Positions 1-12,618 of a stretch of DNA of 64,000 nucleotides are shown here, piece after piece. The position numbers and the translations under genes were made by a program. Source of the stretch: Rhodeus uyekii (lineage: Eukaryota > Chordata > Actinopteri > Cypriniformes > Acheilognathidae); NCBI GenBank assembly GCA_037043235.1, contig JAWRVZ010000479.1, forward strand, positions 15,001 through 79,000. The letters are read 5' to 3'. Numbering within the stretch: the first letter of the stretch is position 1; each line of letters begins with the position of its first letter. The notes beneath the pieces are model-generated. The model did not search any database and had not been told where the DNA came from. It saw only the letters and a program-made list of their open reading frames with translations.

Positions 1-966
1 AATCTTTTGCAGAGCTATGTCTAATGTTGAAATAATGTTTTGCTGCTTGACCTTTATAGGAAATCCCATGATAAATTAATTTTGCTTCTATTGGTGATCT
101 GAAGGATCCAGTTTAATTCTCATTTCAATTATTTAAAGGATTGCTTTGGAATTCTGTTCACATTCCTGTAGGAGATTTAAGCAGGTGTATCTGGTTGATA
201 GCACTCTTTTTCTTCTCGTTCACGGCTTGTTGGATTTCAGCAGCGTGTCTCATAGTTCATGCATGCAAGATCCATATCTTGCAAAAGTGTTTAGTTTGTA
301 ATTCGCTCACGTGCGGGGTGAGTGATCTGATGCGGTGTGGTTTCACTGGTTCATCGTTCTATTGTTGTGAATGCATGCACACTCCAGGCCCGCTGATGCT
401 TCATAATTCTGCGGCTCTTGCTGGTAATAAACAAACCTCTCCAGCGCCGGGCTTATGTGAAGCACATTTCACATGTCAACAGTGTTTGTGAAGACAAAGC
501 TTCCATATATTGGCTCGGAGGATAGGGGATCATTTCATCGTGTTCTTTGGGATATACATGCATGACTGAGATGCAGTCGCCACCTGAATTCAGCCTTTGT
601 ACTTTACGTTCTATACGTGATGATTGTCTTGCTTTGTTGCTCTAGAAGGTTTGCATAATTTATAAGCTTATTTAAGAGGAATCGCTCCCCTTGTTTCCAA
701 GGAAAACCAACCATTTATAACTTAAACTTAACTGGGAGAGTGACCTTTAAAAAGCTGTTGTGGTGATACCGTGGTACAGTGAGGCTGGCAGAAGGTAATA
801 CCGTGGTTTACATTCGAATCTTCACAAACAAAGCTTTCAGAATGTTTTCTTTTAATTGATTTTTATTTTTTAAATGATGTCAGATGGTGTCAAGTTTATT
901 GCAATGTGGTTTTTTTGGAGCTAACAATAGCTGTCAACTCATGAATATTATGTTTAATGCATAAGG
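1..966. other. Gene-free AT-rich stretch
   Basis: I see no convincing exon, RNA gene or complete mobile element here. The one longer open frame (141-491) has no recognisable domain and is best read as chance. Confidence 0.5.
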
Positions 967-1012
967 CAGTGGTTCTCAACTGGTTTGGCCATAACCCACT
1001 TATATATATATA
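967..1012 (+). mobile_element. Truncated hAT-like terminus
   Basis: The motif CAGTGGTTCTCAAC is typical of Charlie-type hAT ends and matches the start of the complete hAT at 56301. Only this end is visible. It is cut off by the Tigger-like element that begins at 1013, and no partner end or 8-bp duplication was found. Confidence 0.35.
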
Positions 1013-2123
1013 CAGTAATACCTCGGTTTACGAGTGACTTTGTATACGAGTAAATCGGTGTACTAGCATGGAAAATACAATTACTAGCATTGTATCTGTG
1101 TGCGAGAAAAATATTCCCTGCTCACGCGCATTTTTGTGTGGAAAAGATCTAACGCTCAGCATCGTCGCGCGCATTTTTACTGGAAATATCCTAATAACAG
1201 CCTCTCATAAAACAGTTGTACGGTTCCAACTACTTTATCACCCCGTTAATCATCACAAGGACTGTTACATGTGATTATGATGAAACTTTATTAAGGGAGC
1301 ATGTGTTACCAACATGACACATTGCATACTAATGAGGCTCACGTGTGTTCTCAGTACAACACACCCAGCCCAGGGCGTAATGACGTTCTTAAAGGGCCAT
1401 ACACTTTTAGAGAACAGCATACTGTAACAGTTATAACTCTGTACAGATCATATACACAAGTGATTTACAGCGGTATTACCCTGTGTTGTTGCATTAATTG
1501 TGATCGCTATTCTTCACGTTGTAATACCATTACAAATGTTGAAGGAACTAGTTAATCTGATGTGTTCAGTTAACAGTCTTGTCACTTTAAGAGGGCAGGG
1601 TTTCAGGGGGGCGAGAGAGAGAGTTGAGTTGTGAGGGATTAAAGAGGGCTCAAGTGTTGCCAGATTAGGCGGGTTCCCGCCAAATTGGGCTCCTTTTGGT
1701 CACGTCCGACCGGGGAAAAATGCATTGGGCTGGTTGATCAAATTTGGGCTGGTTTTTGATGCAACTGGCAGGTTTTTATTTTTGACTAGAAATGTTCACC
1801 CCGCCCCCCCCTCCCCTCTCCTCTGGTCTCCATCAAGGCAGCAGAGACAGGTAAAGTGCTTGTTACAGTAAATTGTCAAGTATATTTATAGTTTAAATGT
1901 CAATTATTAATTAGTATTTATACAATATCTTAATGGTTATCATTTTAAATGTAATTAATAGGTTAAAACAAAAAAATATTTAAAATGGGCATTTATGGTC
2001 GTGTGGAACCAATCGATTGATTTTTATTGCATTCTTATGGGGAAATTTTTTTTGGTGTACAAGCATTTTGGGTTACGAGCTCGCTCTTGGAACGAATTAA
2101 ACTCGTAAACCGAGGTATTACTG
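1013..2123. mobile_element. Tigger/pogo-like non-autonomous DNA transposon, copy 1
   Basis: The element starts with CAGTAATACCTCGGTTTACG and ends with the exact reverse complement, giving 22-bp perfect terminal inverted repeats. It is flanked by TA on both sides (1011-1012 and 2124-2125), the target duplication of Tc1/mariner/pogo elements. The terminal sequence resembles Tigger ends. No transposase frame is left. It is colinear with the copy at 39860-40558 but is about 410 bp longer, partly because of extra sequence around 1560-1830. Confidence 0.8.
1651..1794 (+). mobile_element. Fragment of the 217-bp hAT-type MITE inside Tigger copy 1
   Basis: The segment begins AAGTGTTGCCAGATT and contains CACGTCCGACCGGG and GCATTGGGCTGGTTGAT. 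It matches the reverse complement of the complete MITE at 38485-38701. The second terminus is missing. The homologous Tigger copy at 39860 lacks this stretch, so it is best read as a nested, later truncated insertion. Confidence 0.6.
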
Positions 2124-2156
2124 TATTATATTATAAATACAATTTGTTGTACACAT

Positions 2157-2260
2157 AATTCCATGGGTTCGATTCCCAGGGAAAGCAAGTACTGATTAGA
2201 ATGTCAATGTGTTTCTTGAATGCAATGCAATTACAAATACATAAATGTAATGTGAATTGT
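2157..2260 (+). mobile_element. tRNA-derived SINE fragment
   Basis: It contains the tRNA B-box-like motif GGTTCGATTCC followed by the family body CAGGGAAAGCAAG and GTTTCTTGAATGCAATGCAA. The A-box end is missing and the tail is degraded. It lies 34 bp after the Tigger-like element. Other copies in this window: 8840, 18737, 21165, 27069, 28589, 36823, 45305 and 46596. Confidence 0.65.
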
Positions 2261-2842
2261 TAATGAAACATGGAAAATTCTCCTGATGAATGTCATACCT
2301 GCATGCAAATCCTTCCCAACTAACACACAACATCCCCATTATATGATTTATTGGTAGTTTACTTATATTTTGTGGCGTAACAAGCTATGAAAATAATACT
2401 GATTAAGGAATATTGAGACTGACATATAGCCTGACAACATCTCATTGTTAATGATTTGTGACAGAGCATCTTTCTCTTTACTTACTGACCATCTGAAAGA
2501 AGCGTTAACGGCTTAATTTCACGCACTCTTTTAAATTAAAAGTATAGTAGCAGTATAGAAAATCTCTGAATGAGCATTAATTGATATGTGTTGTAAAAAT
2601 ATATGCATTGTTAGTCCATAATAATGGACAATTATAATTATTATCCTTATTTAAAATGGAAATTAAGCAATCAAGTTTTTAGTAAACTTATTTTCACTTT
2701 AATAATGATGATAAAAAAAGATTCATGTAACCATTTTATAGAAAAAAGGATGTTTTGTTATAGCTTTTGGAGGATGAGCGCCGCCATCTTGAATTACCAA
2801 AGAGTGTGACGTCAAAGGGTTTGTTTGCTCTGTGAAGTAAAA

Positions 2843-3575
2843 TGTCAGGTGACGTGATGGGAGGCGGTGAGGACTCAAACGCAAGGAGAGAAGGGCTTTT
2901 TATTAATAAAAATGAAGCTAAAATACAAACAAAACTACCATGAGGGGGAAAACATAACAAAACTAGACTTGACTGACAAGACTTGACTACAATGCAAAAT
3001 GACGACAGCAACAAACGACAAGAAATGACGACGAAGCAGCACAGAATAGCAAACACAGGGAGAATAAATAGGGAAGAAATAGGGGAGGTAATGAGGGAGG
3101 ACAGGTGGGACAAATCAAACCAATGATGAGGAAACAAGGCGGGTGGGGTTACACACTTGACAGGAGAGCACATGGCACAGGAAACACACATGACAAGCCA
3201 TGTGCTCTCACCGAACATGATATGAACACGCAGCCAATGATAACTCATAAGCTGTACTCACACAAAACAAGATGACATAAGACATAAAAGCACATAGCGA
3301 TGTAAACATGAACACAACTCATACAGACAAGAGAGCGCACAGCCTGAGCGAACTCAAAACTGCACGAGATCACAAAACATGGCAAAGCGCACGAGCGAAC
3401 ACTTATCCCGTGCGGAGCAGGAATATCCGAATCCTGACACAAAACCAAAACCGAACAAAGCCGAAGTGCCAGGATACGAACACCACGCCCTGCACACAAG
3501 ACACGTAACAGACAGGAGGGCACACGACTCGAGAACACTCAAAAACACAACAATACAGGAGTGTCAGGGCTCTAA
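2843..3575 (-). mobile_element. Solo LTR (family A), end truncated
   Basis: It is similar throughout to the LTR at 17349-18058. Shared stretches include CAAAACTACC followed by a GGGGGAAAA block, and GGGACAAATCAAA followed by GGAAACAAG and CGGGTGGGGTTACAC. It begins TGTCAGGTG on the plus strand. The far end, which should read CCTGACA, is missing, and no target duplication is visible. On the minus strand an AATAAA signal lies near the 3' end. There is no internal retrotransposon coding sequence on either side. Open frames here in several phases have no domain content. Confidence 0.65.
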
Positions 3576-4714
3576 GGAGAGATAATTCTATACAAGCACT
3601 GGTGAATGAGCCAGTGTAATGCAAATATGTCTGAAAGGTCTGACATAACAATAAGATGAATGATTTTGTATGAAGCTTTGCTTATTTACACCATGTTGCC
3701 ATTTGCTTTATGAAAACAAAATTTGGAATATCACCATCAAAACTTTGTGACAGTTTGATGTCGGATATTCATCCAAATTATGGTGAAAAACAATAATTTT
3801 TCTTTACCTTTAATAAAGTACATCGAAAAAAAACTTTACTAATAATAGCAAACACCCAAATGACATCATATAACCTCAGATTTACTATATCATTCAATAT
3901 ATTAGTATGTACATCACCTCAGTAAAAAAATGTTTTAACCCAAATCTAATAAATGCTAAATGCTAAATTTTATATTAATAACTAATAAATTGTCTCTGGT
4001 TTATCTTTCCCTGTCAGTCCTATATATATATAGCCCATCCTCCAAAACGTTAACAAAACATCCTTTTTTTCTTTAATATGGTTGTAGGAAATATGTTTGT
4101 TATATATTTTTTATTAAAGTGGGAATCAGTTAAACTAAATAATGTAAACTTGATTTATTGTAATGTTTTAATTTTTGGTAATTGTTCTATAGAGTTTCAG
4201 TTGTGTGCCGACAATGCAGACAAGCGTTCAGAAAATATATTGATATTGTTTGTGAAAGCTAGATGGCCAGATAGATAGATAGACATTCAGATAGAGAGAC
4301 AAAGACAAACTGTATAGAGAGAGATGGTTAGATGAGAAAAGAAAGACAGAAACATAATACACCAAGGTATTGGAGAAACAAGCTGGTCTGTAACTGCCTC
4401 TTGTTTTTATTTTTGCTGACGTGTCTCTTTGCCCTCTTATAGGCACTGCATGATTTATTTATACTATTTATCTATTTTGCCCTTAAGTTCCATGACTTTG
4501 GAAAATAAAACATATGTAAGGACAGTCAAATCTAGAGAATTTCAGGGGAGAACAGAATATTTAGATGGCTGATAACATCTACAGATAACAGTGGAAACGT
4601 ACACTAGCTGCATGTTGTACAGACGACAGGAGCTAAAGTGTTTGTGTTTGGCTCCAGCGTACAATAAATAACTAGATGAGTACATTTTGTTGCTTGCCTG
4701 TGCAAAACCCTCCA
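3576..4714. other. Gene-free stretch with a small GATA-type microsatellite
   Basis: The stretch is AT-rich with no recognised gene. Near 4262-4320 there is a degenerate AGAT/AGAG simple repeat. Confidence 0.5.
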
Positions 4715-4800
4715 CCATGATGATTGAGTGTTCTGGGTGGTTGCCAAGGTGTTGCTATGCGGTTACTAAGGTGTTCAGAGTAGTTGTTGTTAAGCATGTC
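4715..4800 (+). repeat. GTTGCTA-type minisatellite, short block
   Basis: Degenerate tandem units of the form GGTGTTGCTATGCGGTTACT and GGTGTTCTGGGTGGTTGCC occur. The same family forms larger blocks at 31318-31790 and 35105-35600. Confidence 0.6.
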
Positions 4801-4844
4801 TCTTGTGTACGTTTGCCTCTTCCGGATGAATCACTGTCTGTTTT

Positions 4845-4915
4845 TCTCAAGTTGTAAGTCGCTTTGGATAAAAGCATCCGCTAAATGAATAAATGTAAAT
4901 GTAAAAATGTAAGCA
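4845..4915 (+). mobile_element. SINE tail fragment
   Basis: It contains only the 3' part of the fish SINE family, GTCGCTTTGGATAAAAGC followed by GCTAAATGAATAAATG. The tRNA head is absent, as expected for a 5'-truncated copy. Confidence 0.55.
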
Positions 4916-5066
4916 TGTTGTTTAAGGTTAATTCAATACAGCCTCTTCACCAAATGAAAATCATACCTCTGGTCACAAAGAAAAGCAACGGCACACCTCT
5001 TCTCAAGAAGCAAAATGATTGGAGATATAATTTATGTCAAGATACACAAAATACTTTTGGTTAAGG

Positions 5067-5240
5067 CAGGGGTCGGGAACCTTTTTGTCTAAGAGAGCCA
5101 TATACCCAAATTCATATACCCATAGTCCTGTCGATCGATCTTTTTCAACTTTAGTTACTGTGTAATGTTGCTGTTTGAAAATAAAAATAAAAGATTTGCA
5201 AGGTTACAAAGCTCAAACTCCACTCCAAATGGAGATATTT
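5067..5240 (+). mobile_element. Possible hAT-like terminus
   Basis: The motif CAGGGGTCGGGAACC followed by AGAGAGCCAT is typical of one class of hAT ends. I found no matching opposite end or target duplication, so the inner boundary is a guess. Confidence 0.3.
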
Positions 5241-6599
5241 TATTTAACAGAGTTCACTTTCCAAGAACGACCACGAACAACTTGTGGATGAGGATGCTGT
5301 TTTTGTGAAAGAGTCGCTGTTTTTTCACCGTTTCCAAAACTCAAAATTCCAAAATTTGTTTGATGTTCCTAAGGCGGAAGTTAGTGTTTAAAATTAATTT
5401 TAAACACTGTTCCTGAACATTATAACTCAACCATTTATCTGTGTGCTGCACATTTTATGCTCGACAGCTTCTAGAACCTAAGAGAGTACAATGCAGCTAC
5501 GCACAAAAGCTTCTGAAACGGAGCAGTTCCCACTTTGCCGGGACAATCTGTTGTTTGTGGATCACTTGTAAGTATATCTTATTATTTGTAGTTGTGTTTT
5601 CTATTAACAATTCCAATGATACGTTTTATGTTGTTGCTACGATGTAAACAAAGCTTTGCCTCTGCTCGCCTGCTAGCCAACATTAGTGTTGATTTAGTGT
5701 TTACTGTAGCTTTTGTAAACTCCCACTTTAGGAAAATTGACCATGATTTTGTGATCGATTACTGTTTGCATTACCATAGTTTTCCTACAAATATCATGAT
5801 TAAATGGTGCATAACATTGTATCAAAATGTAGAAACACAAAGATTACACACACAAAAAAATCCGTGCTTGCAAAGTCCGTGCGTGAAATCCATTCTGCTC
5901 AATCCTCATATTTGTTAACCTTCTTAAATCTGAATCAGTCTTGAATTGGTTTGAAATTGATGCCATCCTTAATATTTTACAGCTGAGTTGAGCTTGCGGT
6001 TATGATGAGGGCTGTAACATTTCCTGAAGTGCAACCAATCACAACACACTGGGCCAGCTAACCAGTTACAGCAAATTTTATATTTCGGAGTTGTAATGAT
6101 GTAAAATATGTGGAAAATAATGTTTTTTGAACAGTCAAGTGAGAAAGCATTTTCCTATACACCCCAAAAAATCAAGACTTCGTAAAAGTAATGAGTATGA
6201 GCAATAGTAATAGTGAAGCTTCCATCTAATAATAGAGAGAAACGGAAATAACGATACATTTTCACTCCATTCAGAAATTGCCATTCATATTTGAATCAGA
6301 AAGACTGAAATAGTATTTTCTTGCAAAAGTACCGTACTCGTTTTATTTACAAAGTCATTTTTACAGTGCAGTTCATTTTATTACATGTTGGCTGCCTGAA
6401 GATTGTGAGATGCTTTGTTAGAGTGAATGTTATTCACAAAACTGCAAATAGGAACAAGATTTTCACAGAAATAGAGCGTTTGGATGTGTGTTTGCGTGTA
6501 AAAGAACGACCTAAAGATACATGGATTGAGCTGGAAATGCTTGAGAAGGATTGATAGTGAATTTGTATAAGGGTTGCGTATAAGGGTGTGTGTTTGTTG
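5241..6599. other. Gene-free stretch
   Basis: No recognised element. Short open frames around 5441-5918 and 6321-6554 have no domain content and no convincing splice context. Confidence 0.4.
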
Positions 6600-7030
6600 C
6601 ACAGAAAGGGAGAGCTAACGAGCGAGAGAGCAGGTCTCGATGTGTGTGAGAGAGTGAGACACACGCATACACAGAAAGTGAGACAGGGCTTGACTCTCTC
6701 GACTGACTAGCTGTGAATAGCCTCCCTGTTATCTCTGCAGCACACAGACAGCAGCGTAGCAGGTGCGGCACAAAAATAGCAGGTGTCTGTTCGGGGTAAT
6801 ACACACAGTCCTCCCTTCCCGTCTCTCCCGGGGGCCGAGCGCCCTTCATCGGGGGCCCTCCTCCTTCACATGCACCGTAAGCTCGGGTGACCAAGGGTGA
6901 CGTCTCGCTGTTGTCCGGATCTTGTTGCGCGTGCCGACCGGCCGTGTCCTTTTTCATGGTCTGCGGACTGAAGGATTGCTCTCGTCTTTTTAACAAAAAG
7001 GGAGGATTTAAAGCTCAAGGTGTTATTGGG
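6600..7030. promoter_or_regulatory. CpG-rich segment, candidate promoter or first exon
   Basis: In an otherwise AT-rich region this stretch is GC-rich, with many CpG sites (GGGGGCCGAGCGCCC, GTGCCGACCGGCCGTG). It is not visibly a repeat found elsewhere in the window. A CpG island at the start of a flanking gene is possible, but no coding exon, TATA box or splice donor can be assigned. It may equally be a decayed GC-rich transposon. Confidence 0.25.
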
Positions 7031-7129
7031 ATGTGTGTGTTATTCAGTCCGGAGGATGTATTTTATTGCTCTTTCATCGCTCACGAGAGTTAATTGAGTT
7101 CTCTGTTATGTGTCTTTTAAAATCGACTT

Positions 7130-7500
7130 GAAACTGAAGTTGCGAAAGGCTTTTCGTCCCTGTTGTGACGTATATCCGAGTGAAACCGCATCGTGAATAA
7201 TAACAAATGAGCTGATTGGATGGTTGTGGTTTGCCATTGGTGGGTCTGGTTGAGTGACAGGTTATTGCCCCGCCCCCGCGCCAGTAAACACGTCATCACA
7301 GAAGAACAAATGAAGGGGAACGAGAGTTATTTTGATTAAAGATCAGGCGGGCACTTGAATAAAAACTAAAGAACAATAAGAATTGTCCATTTTGATTTCA
7401 CGGTGACTTTAAGTATCAGGCAGATTTGTTTCCTAATAAAAATTGACTTTTTTTTTGACATTTTGGGATATTATACTGTAGATAATTTCAGAAGAATTTA
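7130..7500 (+). repeat. Dispersed repeat, copy 1 (paired with 30190-30440)
   Basis: It shares TGACGTATATCC, TTTGATTTCA followed by GGTGACTTTAAGT, and GGGATATTATACTGTAGAT with the segment at 30190-30440 in the same order and orientation. This copy has about 120 bp of extra sequence between the first two blocks. The family is not identified. Confidence 0.55.
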
Positions 7501-8839
7501 ATGAGAAATTTGATAAGTTTACTCTTTTTAATGGATCTCTTTCCAAAGTTTTTTCTAAGTTAATTCTCCAAAAACGTACTTATACATACAATTCACTGCA
7601 GTTTCCAGTGGCAGTAAAACAACAACTTCTGTTCCTTTTCACACAAATTAGGATTGCAGGATAGACTATTAAAAGACTCATTTGCACAATACTCCTATGA
7701 CCTCAAAAATGTTTTTTTTTTGTAGATTTGTGTAAAAAAAAAAAAAATAATAATAATAATTCTTCAAAGTTGTAAATAAAACAAAGCCTACAGGAGAGCA
7801 TTTTAAAAGAAAATACTATTTCAGTTCTTGCTACTTCAGAATCGCTTGTTTAATTAAATGTGTTTCTTGCTGCTTCTTGGCAATTAACTCTGAATTTTTT
7901 TCTACGGCAACTATTTTTCAGGCTAAATTTGATGTTGGCATGTTTCTCCCCAAATAATACTCAGTATTGTAGTGTGAAGTCTTAATTTGCTCTCCATTCA
8001 ATCTTATTGCTCTCCAATAGAAGTTGCGATACTAAAGGCGTTTGCAATTCATAACTTTCTCCCTCTGAACACTTCAGTATTTTTAAGTCGAAATGAAGTT
8101 TTCAGTTCCAGCCCTAGTTAAATTTGAGAGACTTTTGCATTCAAAATGTTCCAGCTGTCGTGTCAAAGGCCAAGAATGGACTGATATTAAATCATTAAGT
8201 ATTGACAGACTAGAGTCACAGGGAAAGATACAGAATTATAGAGAAAATTCATTTGACAGGATATTGATCCTGAAAGTCTTCATTGTTCTCCTTATTTCCT
8301 TGAGATACTGTAATTTTCCCTGACAAGACTTTAGGCCAGTAAAACATCCGTTGAGCTTTGTATTTTTGTTCTAAACTCTCCGTGGCATTCGCTCGTGTCC
8401 AGTGGAGTGCATCACATCCAATTGACGTTCCTAAAACAGTGTCCTACTCGCCTGTGCTGTTGAGAGGGCTTCAATTATCTCTACATACCATTTGAAAGTT
8501 CACACGGGTCATATTGAGTCATCTGCGGTGCTAACCATGAGCTGAATGTGTGCTAACAAGCTCCCCATACAAGGATAATTTCAGCCACTCTCAGAGTAAA
8601 ACCGTAACATCAAATCATCCACAGAACTGGCTGTTAGCAGTTTCCTGACAGGAAATGAAAGATGTTAGTTAAGGTGTGAATGACAATGTTGCCCAGGACA
8701 ATTAACTGCCTACACCTTTGCATTTGCTGCGGATGTTATTGGATAGTGAAGGTTTTATGTCGTTTAAAAGCTTGTGCATTTAAATTGGTTCAGGTAGACT
8801 GAACTGTCTTTATCTGCACTTGCAAAAACATATTCTTTT
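7501..8839. other. Gene-free stretch
   Basis: AT-rich sequence with A and T runs near 7705-7760. I recognise no gene or complete element. Confidence 0.45.
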
Positions 8840-8980
8840 TCAGTATTATCAGACGCTTTTATCCAAAGCGACTTAAATTGTATTCAAGAAACACATTGAC
8901 ATTCTAATCAGTTATTGCTTTCCCTGGGAATCGAACCCATGACCTTGATGTTGCAAGCGCCACTCTCTACTTAATCTGTA
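8840..8980 (-). mobile_element. tRNA-derived SINE
   Basis: On the minus strand it reads from a tRNA-like head (GTGGCGCTTGCAAC), through the B-box motif GGTTCGATTCC and CAGGGAAAGCAA, to the tail GCTTTGGATAAAAGC. Both head and tail are present, so it is nearly full-length. Confidence 0.7.
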
Positions 8981-9143
8981 ACAAACATTTTTATGTTGAT
9001 AACTCAAAAAATTAAGTTGCTCCAACTACTAAAGCTCAAATCCAGTCAAAAATTACTTTACAAAAACTGCTTATTTAGCATGAATATTTCATGAACAAGA
9101 AACACGTTACATGTCACTGGTATTAGTGCAGTCATTGCTTATA

Positions 9144-9594
9144 CAGTAATACCTTGAAATATGAGCATAATCCGGCATGTGCAGAGGAAGAGGAAGAGGA
9201 GGAGGAGGAGGAGGAGGAGGGATTACGTAGATAACACAAATATAATACAGAAGTGTAGTGTTTCTTCCCGTGTTGTGTATTGATAGACTCAAAAGCTCAT
9301 ATTTATTATTATTGAACACTCATAACTCGTGCTGCTCCCAGCTTAATACTGGTGAATCACTCGTTGCCCCCGGTAACCCCCACTGTAAAACCAAGCTGCC
9401 TCTAGTGGAGATCATATGCAATTACCCCATAAATGAGGAGCTTGAGCTGCTGCGAGTGCTGAACACCTCTAGCGTCTGTAAGCTGCTCGTATCTCAAATA
9501 TTTACTCGTATCTCAAAGCAAAAATTAGCTAGAAGGCTTGCTCGTATCTCGGAATACTCATATGTCGGGACACTCGTATCTCAAGATATTACTG
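9144..9594. mobile_element. Short Tigger-type MITE with a GGA expansion
   Basis: It begins CAGTAATACCTTGAAATATG and ends CGTATCTCAAGATATTACTG, imperfect inverted repeats. TA flanks it at 9142-9143 and 9595-9596. It is the same family as 60502-60947, inserted in the opposite orientation. A GGA run at about 9184-9222 has expanded inside it. No transposase is present. Confidence 0.75.
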
Positions 9595-10956
9595 TAAAGT
9601 CAATGTTTCCCTTCATGTCATCTTCAAAGCATCCTGGGAACTAGAAATCCACTACCCAAATTTCAAAGTTAACAAGATAATTTCCAAAACTTTGGGGTCA
9701 ATATTAATTTTTTAAAGCTTTTTTTTAAGCTTATATACCAAGACTGCAAAATAAGTAATTTCATTGCAAGTGAAATTACAATTTAAACAAATTTTCTATT
9801 TGAATATATTTTAAAATGTAATTTATTCTTAATTACTCTGGTCTTCAGTGTCACACTGCAGGTATCCTTCAGAAATAATTTGAATAGGATGAAAACAACT
9901 TCATAATTTAGTTTTTCAGGATTCTTTAATGAATAGAAAGCGCAAAAGAAAAAAAAAGATTTAGGGAGAAAAAAATCATCCTAACATTATAAATTAAACG
10001 CTTCCTCGCTGAAGAAAAGTAGCAATTTCTTTTTTTCTTAAAACAAAGCTTACAGTCCCCAAACTTTTGAACATTAGTGCATCTTAAACCAAGTGTATTT
10101 TTCGTACTTGGTTGGTAGATTTTTATCTTGCATTAAGCATAAATCTTATCAAATTAGGTGATGTTCATGCATTAAAAAAGCTATTTACTAATGGTGTAAG
10201 AACAACATTATCTGAAAGCACATCTTAGTAAGTCTTGAATGAAGTTCATTTATTTTCTGCTAGAGGTGTGGGTTATATGACAGGCTATTAACACAGCGAG
10301 ATGAGAGGAAGCTCTTTGAAACGTATCATGTTCTGTGTATTCCCTAAAGATGCATCCCATAAAAGAGTGCATACAGCCCTGTGAAATCAAACACACACAA
10401 CTGGCCATGAGGGGCTCGTTTAAAAGCAGTTAGCCACCAATTAGCTCTTAAATTTCATCAGCGCTTAAACACACAATGTTCCAAAATTAGCCTCCCAAAA
10501 CTGGCAAACTCTTTGTTTGTGCTCCAGAAAACTTCAATTAAAAAGCCTGTAGGTCTAAAGCTTTAATTATTTATTTTCAAGCTACATCGTAGCATCATGT
10601 AGTGTGATTTCGGAGCGTTGTGTTTTGACCAGTGAGGGTTTGCAGCGCTCTCATAATGTTTTGTGGTGAACAAGGAGAGCGTAACAGCCTGTGTAACTCT
10701 CACCTCCCTCTTACTGGAATATAAATTCATGCCGTGTGTCTGGCTGGCTTTGGGTAAACAAATGAAATGCTGTTAAAAAGTAAGCGAGTGCCAGCACTGA
10801 TGCGGAGCGAAGTGTTCCTCCCTCGGTGTGCCCAAAACCACTGGCCTCAAATTGCTTTTTGCGTTTCACCTTTAGGATGTTTCTTTGCTGTTTATGCAAG
10901 AAGCGTGTGACTGTGCGTGGCATTTTTGAATAGATTTCACTGCTAAAAAACAAAAC
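9595..10956. other. Gene-free stretch
   Basis: AT-rich DNA with A-runs; no gene or element recognised. Confidence 0.45.
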
Positions 10957-11047
10957 AGAATCTTGTGATATTCTATATTGTTCTATATAGAATCTTGTGA
11001 TATTCTATATTGTTCTATATAGAATCTTGTGATATTCTATATTGTTC
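10957..11047 (+). repeat. 32-bp tandem repeat, three copies
   Basis: The unit AGAATCTTGTGATATTCTAT plus 12 more bases starts at 10957, 10989 and 11021, an exact 32-bp period. The last copy is slightly shortened. Near-identity of the units points to recent amplification. Confidence 0.85.
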
Positions 11048-11203
11048 TCATTGAAATTTGTATGAATGTGTTTTATTTAAATGGTTGGCAGGGAGGATTT
11101 TTAGGATGATGTTAACTAGATAAATGGGACGAGGGGAAAACAAGACATCCCAAAGAAAAATGTTACTTCTCAGAGTTTGCTTTTGTTCTTTACATTATAC
11201 AAT

Positions 11204-12427
11204 ATCTATCTATCCATCCATCCATCTATCTGAATGTCTATCCATCCATCCATCCATCCATCTATCTGAATGTCTATCCATCCATCCATCCATCCATCTA
11301 TCTGAATGTCTATCCATCCATCCATCCATCCATCCATCCATCTATCTGAATGTCTATCCATCCATCCATCCATCCATCCATCCATCTATCTGAATGTCTA
11401 TCCATCCATCCATCCATCCATCTATCTGAATGTCTATCCATCCATCCATCCATCCATCCATCTATCTGAATGTCTATCTATCTATCCATCCATCCATCCA
11501 TCTATCTGAATGTCTATCCATCCATCTATCGTTCTATCTATCGTTCTGTCTCCATCTATCCATCTATCCATCCATCCATCTATTGTTCTATCGTTCTATC
11601 TATCGTTCTGTCTCCATCTATCCATCTATCCATCCATCCATCTATCGTTCTATCGTTCTATCTATTGTTCTGTCTCCATCTATCCATCCATCCATCCACC
11701 CATCTATCGTTCTATCGTTCTATCTATTGTTCTGTCTCCATCTATCCATCCATCCATCCACCCATCTATCGTTCTATCGTTCTATCTATCGTTCTGTCTC
11801 CATCTATCCATCCATCTATCTGAATGTCTATCCATCCATCTATCGTTCTATCGTTCTATCTATTGTTCTGTCTCCATCTATCCATCCATCTATCTGAATG
11901 TCTATCCATCCATCTATCGTTCTATCTATCGTTCTGTCTCCATCTATCCATCTATCCATCCATCCATCTATCGTTCTATCGTTCTATCTATCGTTCTGTC
12001 TCCATCTATCCATCCATCCATCCACCCATCTATCGTTCTATCGTTCTATCTATCGTTCTGTCTCCATCTATCTGAATGTCCATCCATCCATCCATCCATC
12101 CATCCATCCATCCATCCATCCATCCATCTATCTGAATGTCTATCTATCATCCATCCATCTATCTATCTGAATATCTATCCATCCATCCATCCATCTATCT
12201 TTCTATCTATCGTTCTGTCTCCATCTATCCATCTATCGTTCTGTCTCCATCTATCCATCCATCTATCTGAATGTCTATCTATCTATCCATCATCCATCCA
12301 TCCATCCATCCATCCATCTATCTGAATGTCTATCCATCCATCCATCTATCTGAATGTCTATCTATCTATCTATCATCCATCCATCCATCCATCCATCTAT
12401 CTATCATTCTGTCTCCATCCATCCATC
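11204..12427 (+). repeat. Compound CCAT/CTAT tetranucleotide array, 1.2 kb
   Basis: Runs of CCAT and CTAT are broken by two recurring spacers: TCTGAATGTC in the first third and again near the end, and TCGTTCTATC or TCGTTCTGTCTCC in the middle. They form a higher-order repeat. Long open frames made of Ser-Ile-His-Pro repeats are a product of the stop-free tetranucleotide and not genes. Confidence 0.95.
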
Positions 12428-12618
12428 GGGCATCAAAATCATCACAATTTAAATGTAAGATTGGAATAGTGTTTTATAATAATATGCTAAGTTAATATTT
12501 CATTGTCACAAGATTCCTCGTCAAATTATGTGCCGTTCTTGTCATAAACATTTGAGTTGTTTTCCCTGCAGTCGCTCTTGATGTGTTAATGCCCGCTGAG
12601 AATAGCTACGTTACCCAG

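Noticed and set aside
2736..3651. Overlapping open frames on both strands
   Set aside because: All lie in the family A solo LTR and have no domain content.
11124..12495. Long open frames rich in Ser-Ile-His-Pro repeats
   Set aside because: They are translations of the CCAT/CTAT array in several overlapping frames; a stop-free tetranucleotide gives such frames automatically.
12541..12570. TTTTCCCTGCAG as a 3' splice site opening an exon
   Set aside because: No open frame with domain content or matching donor follows; single splice-like motifs are common.
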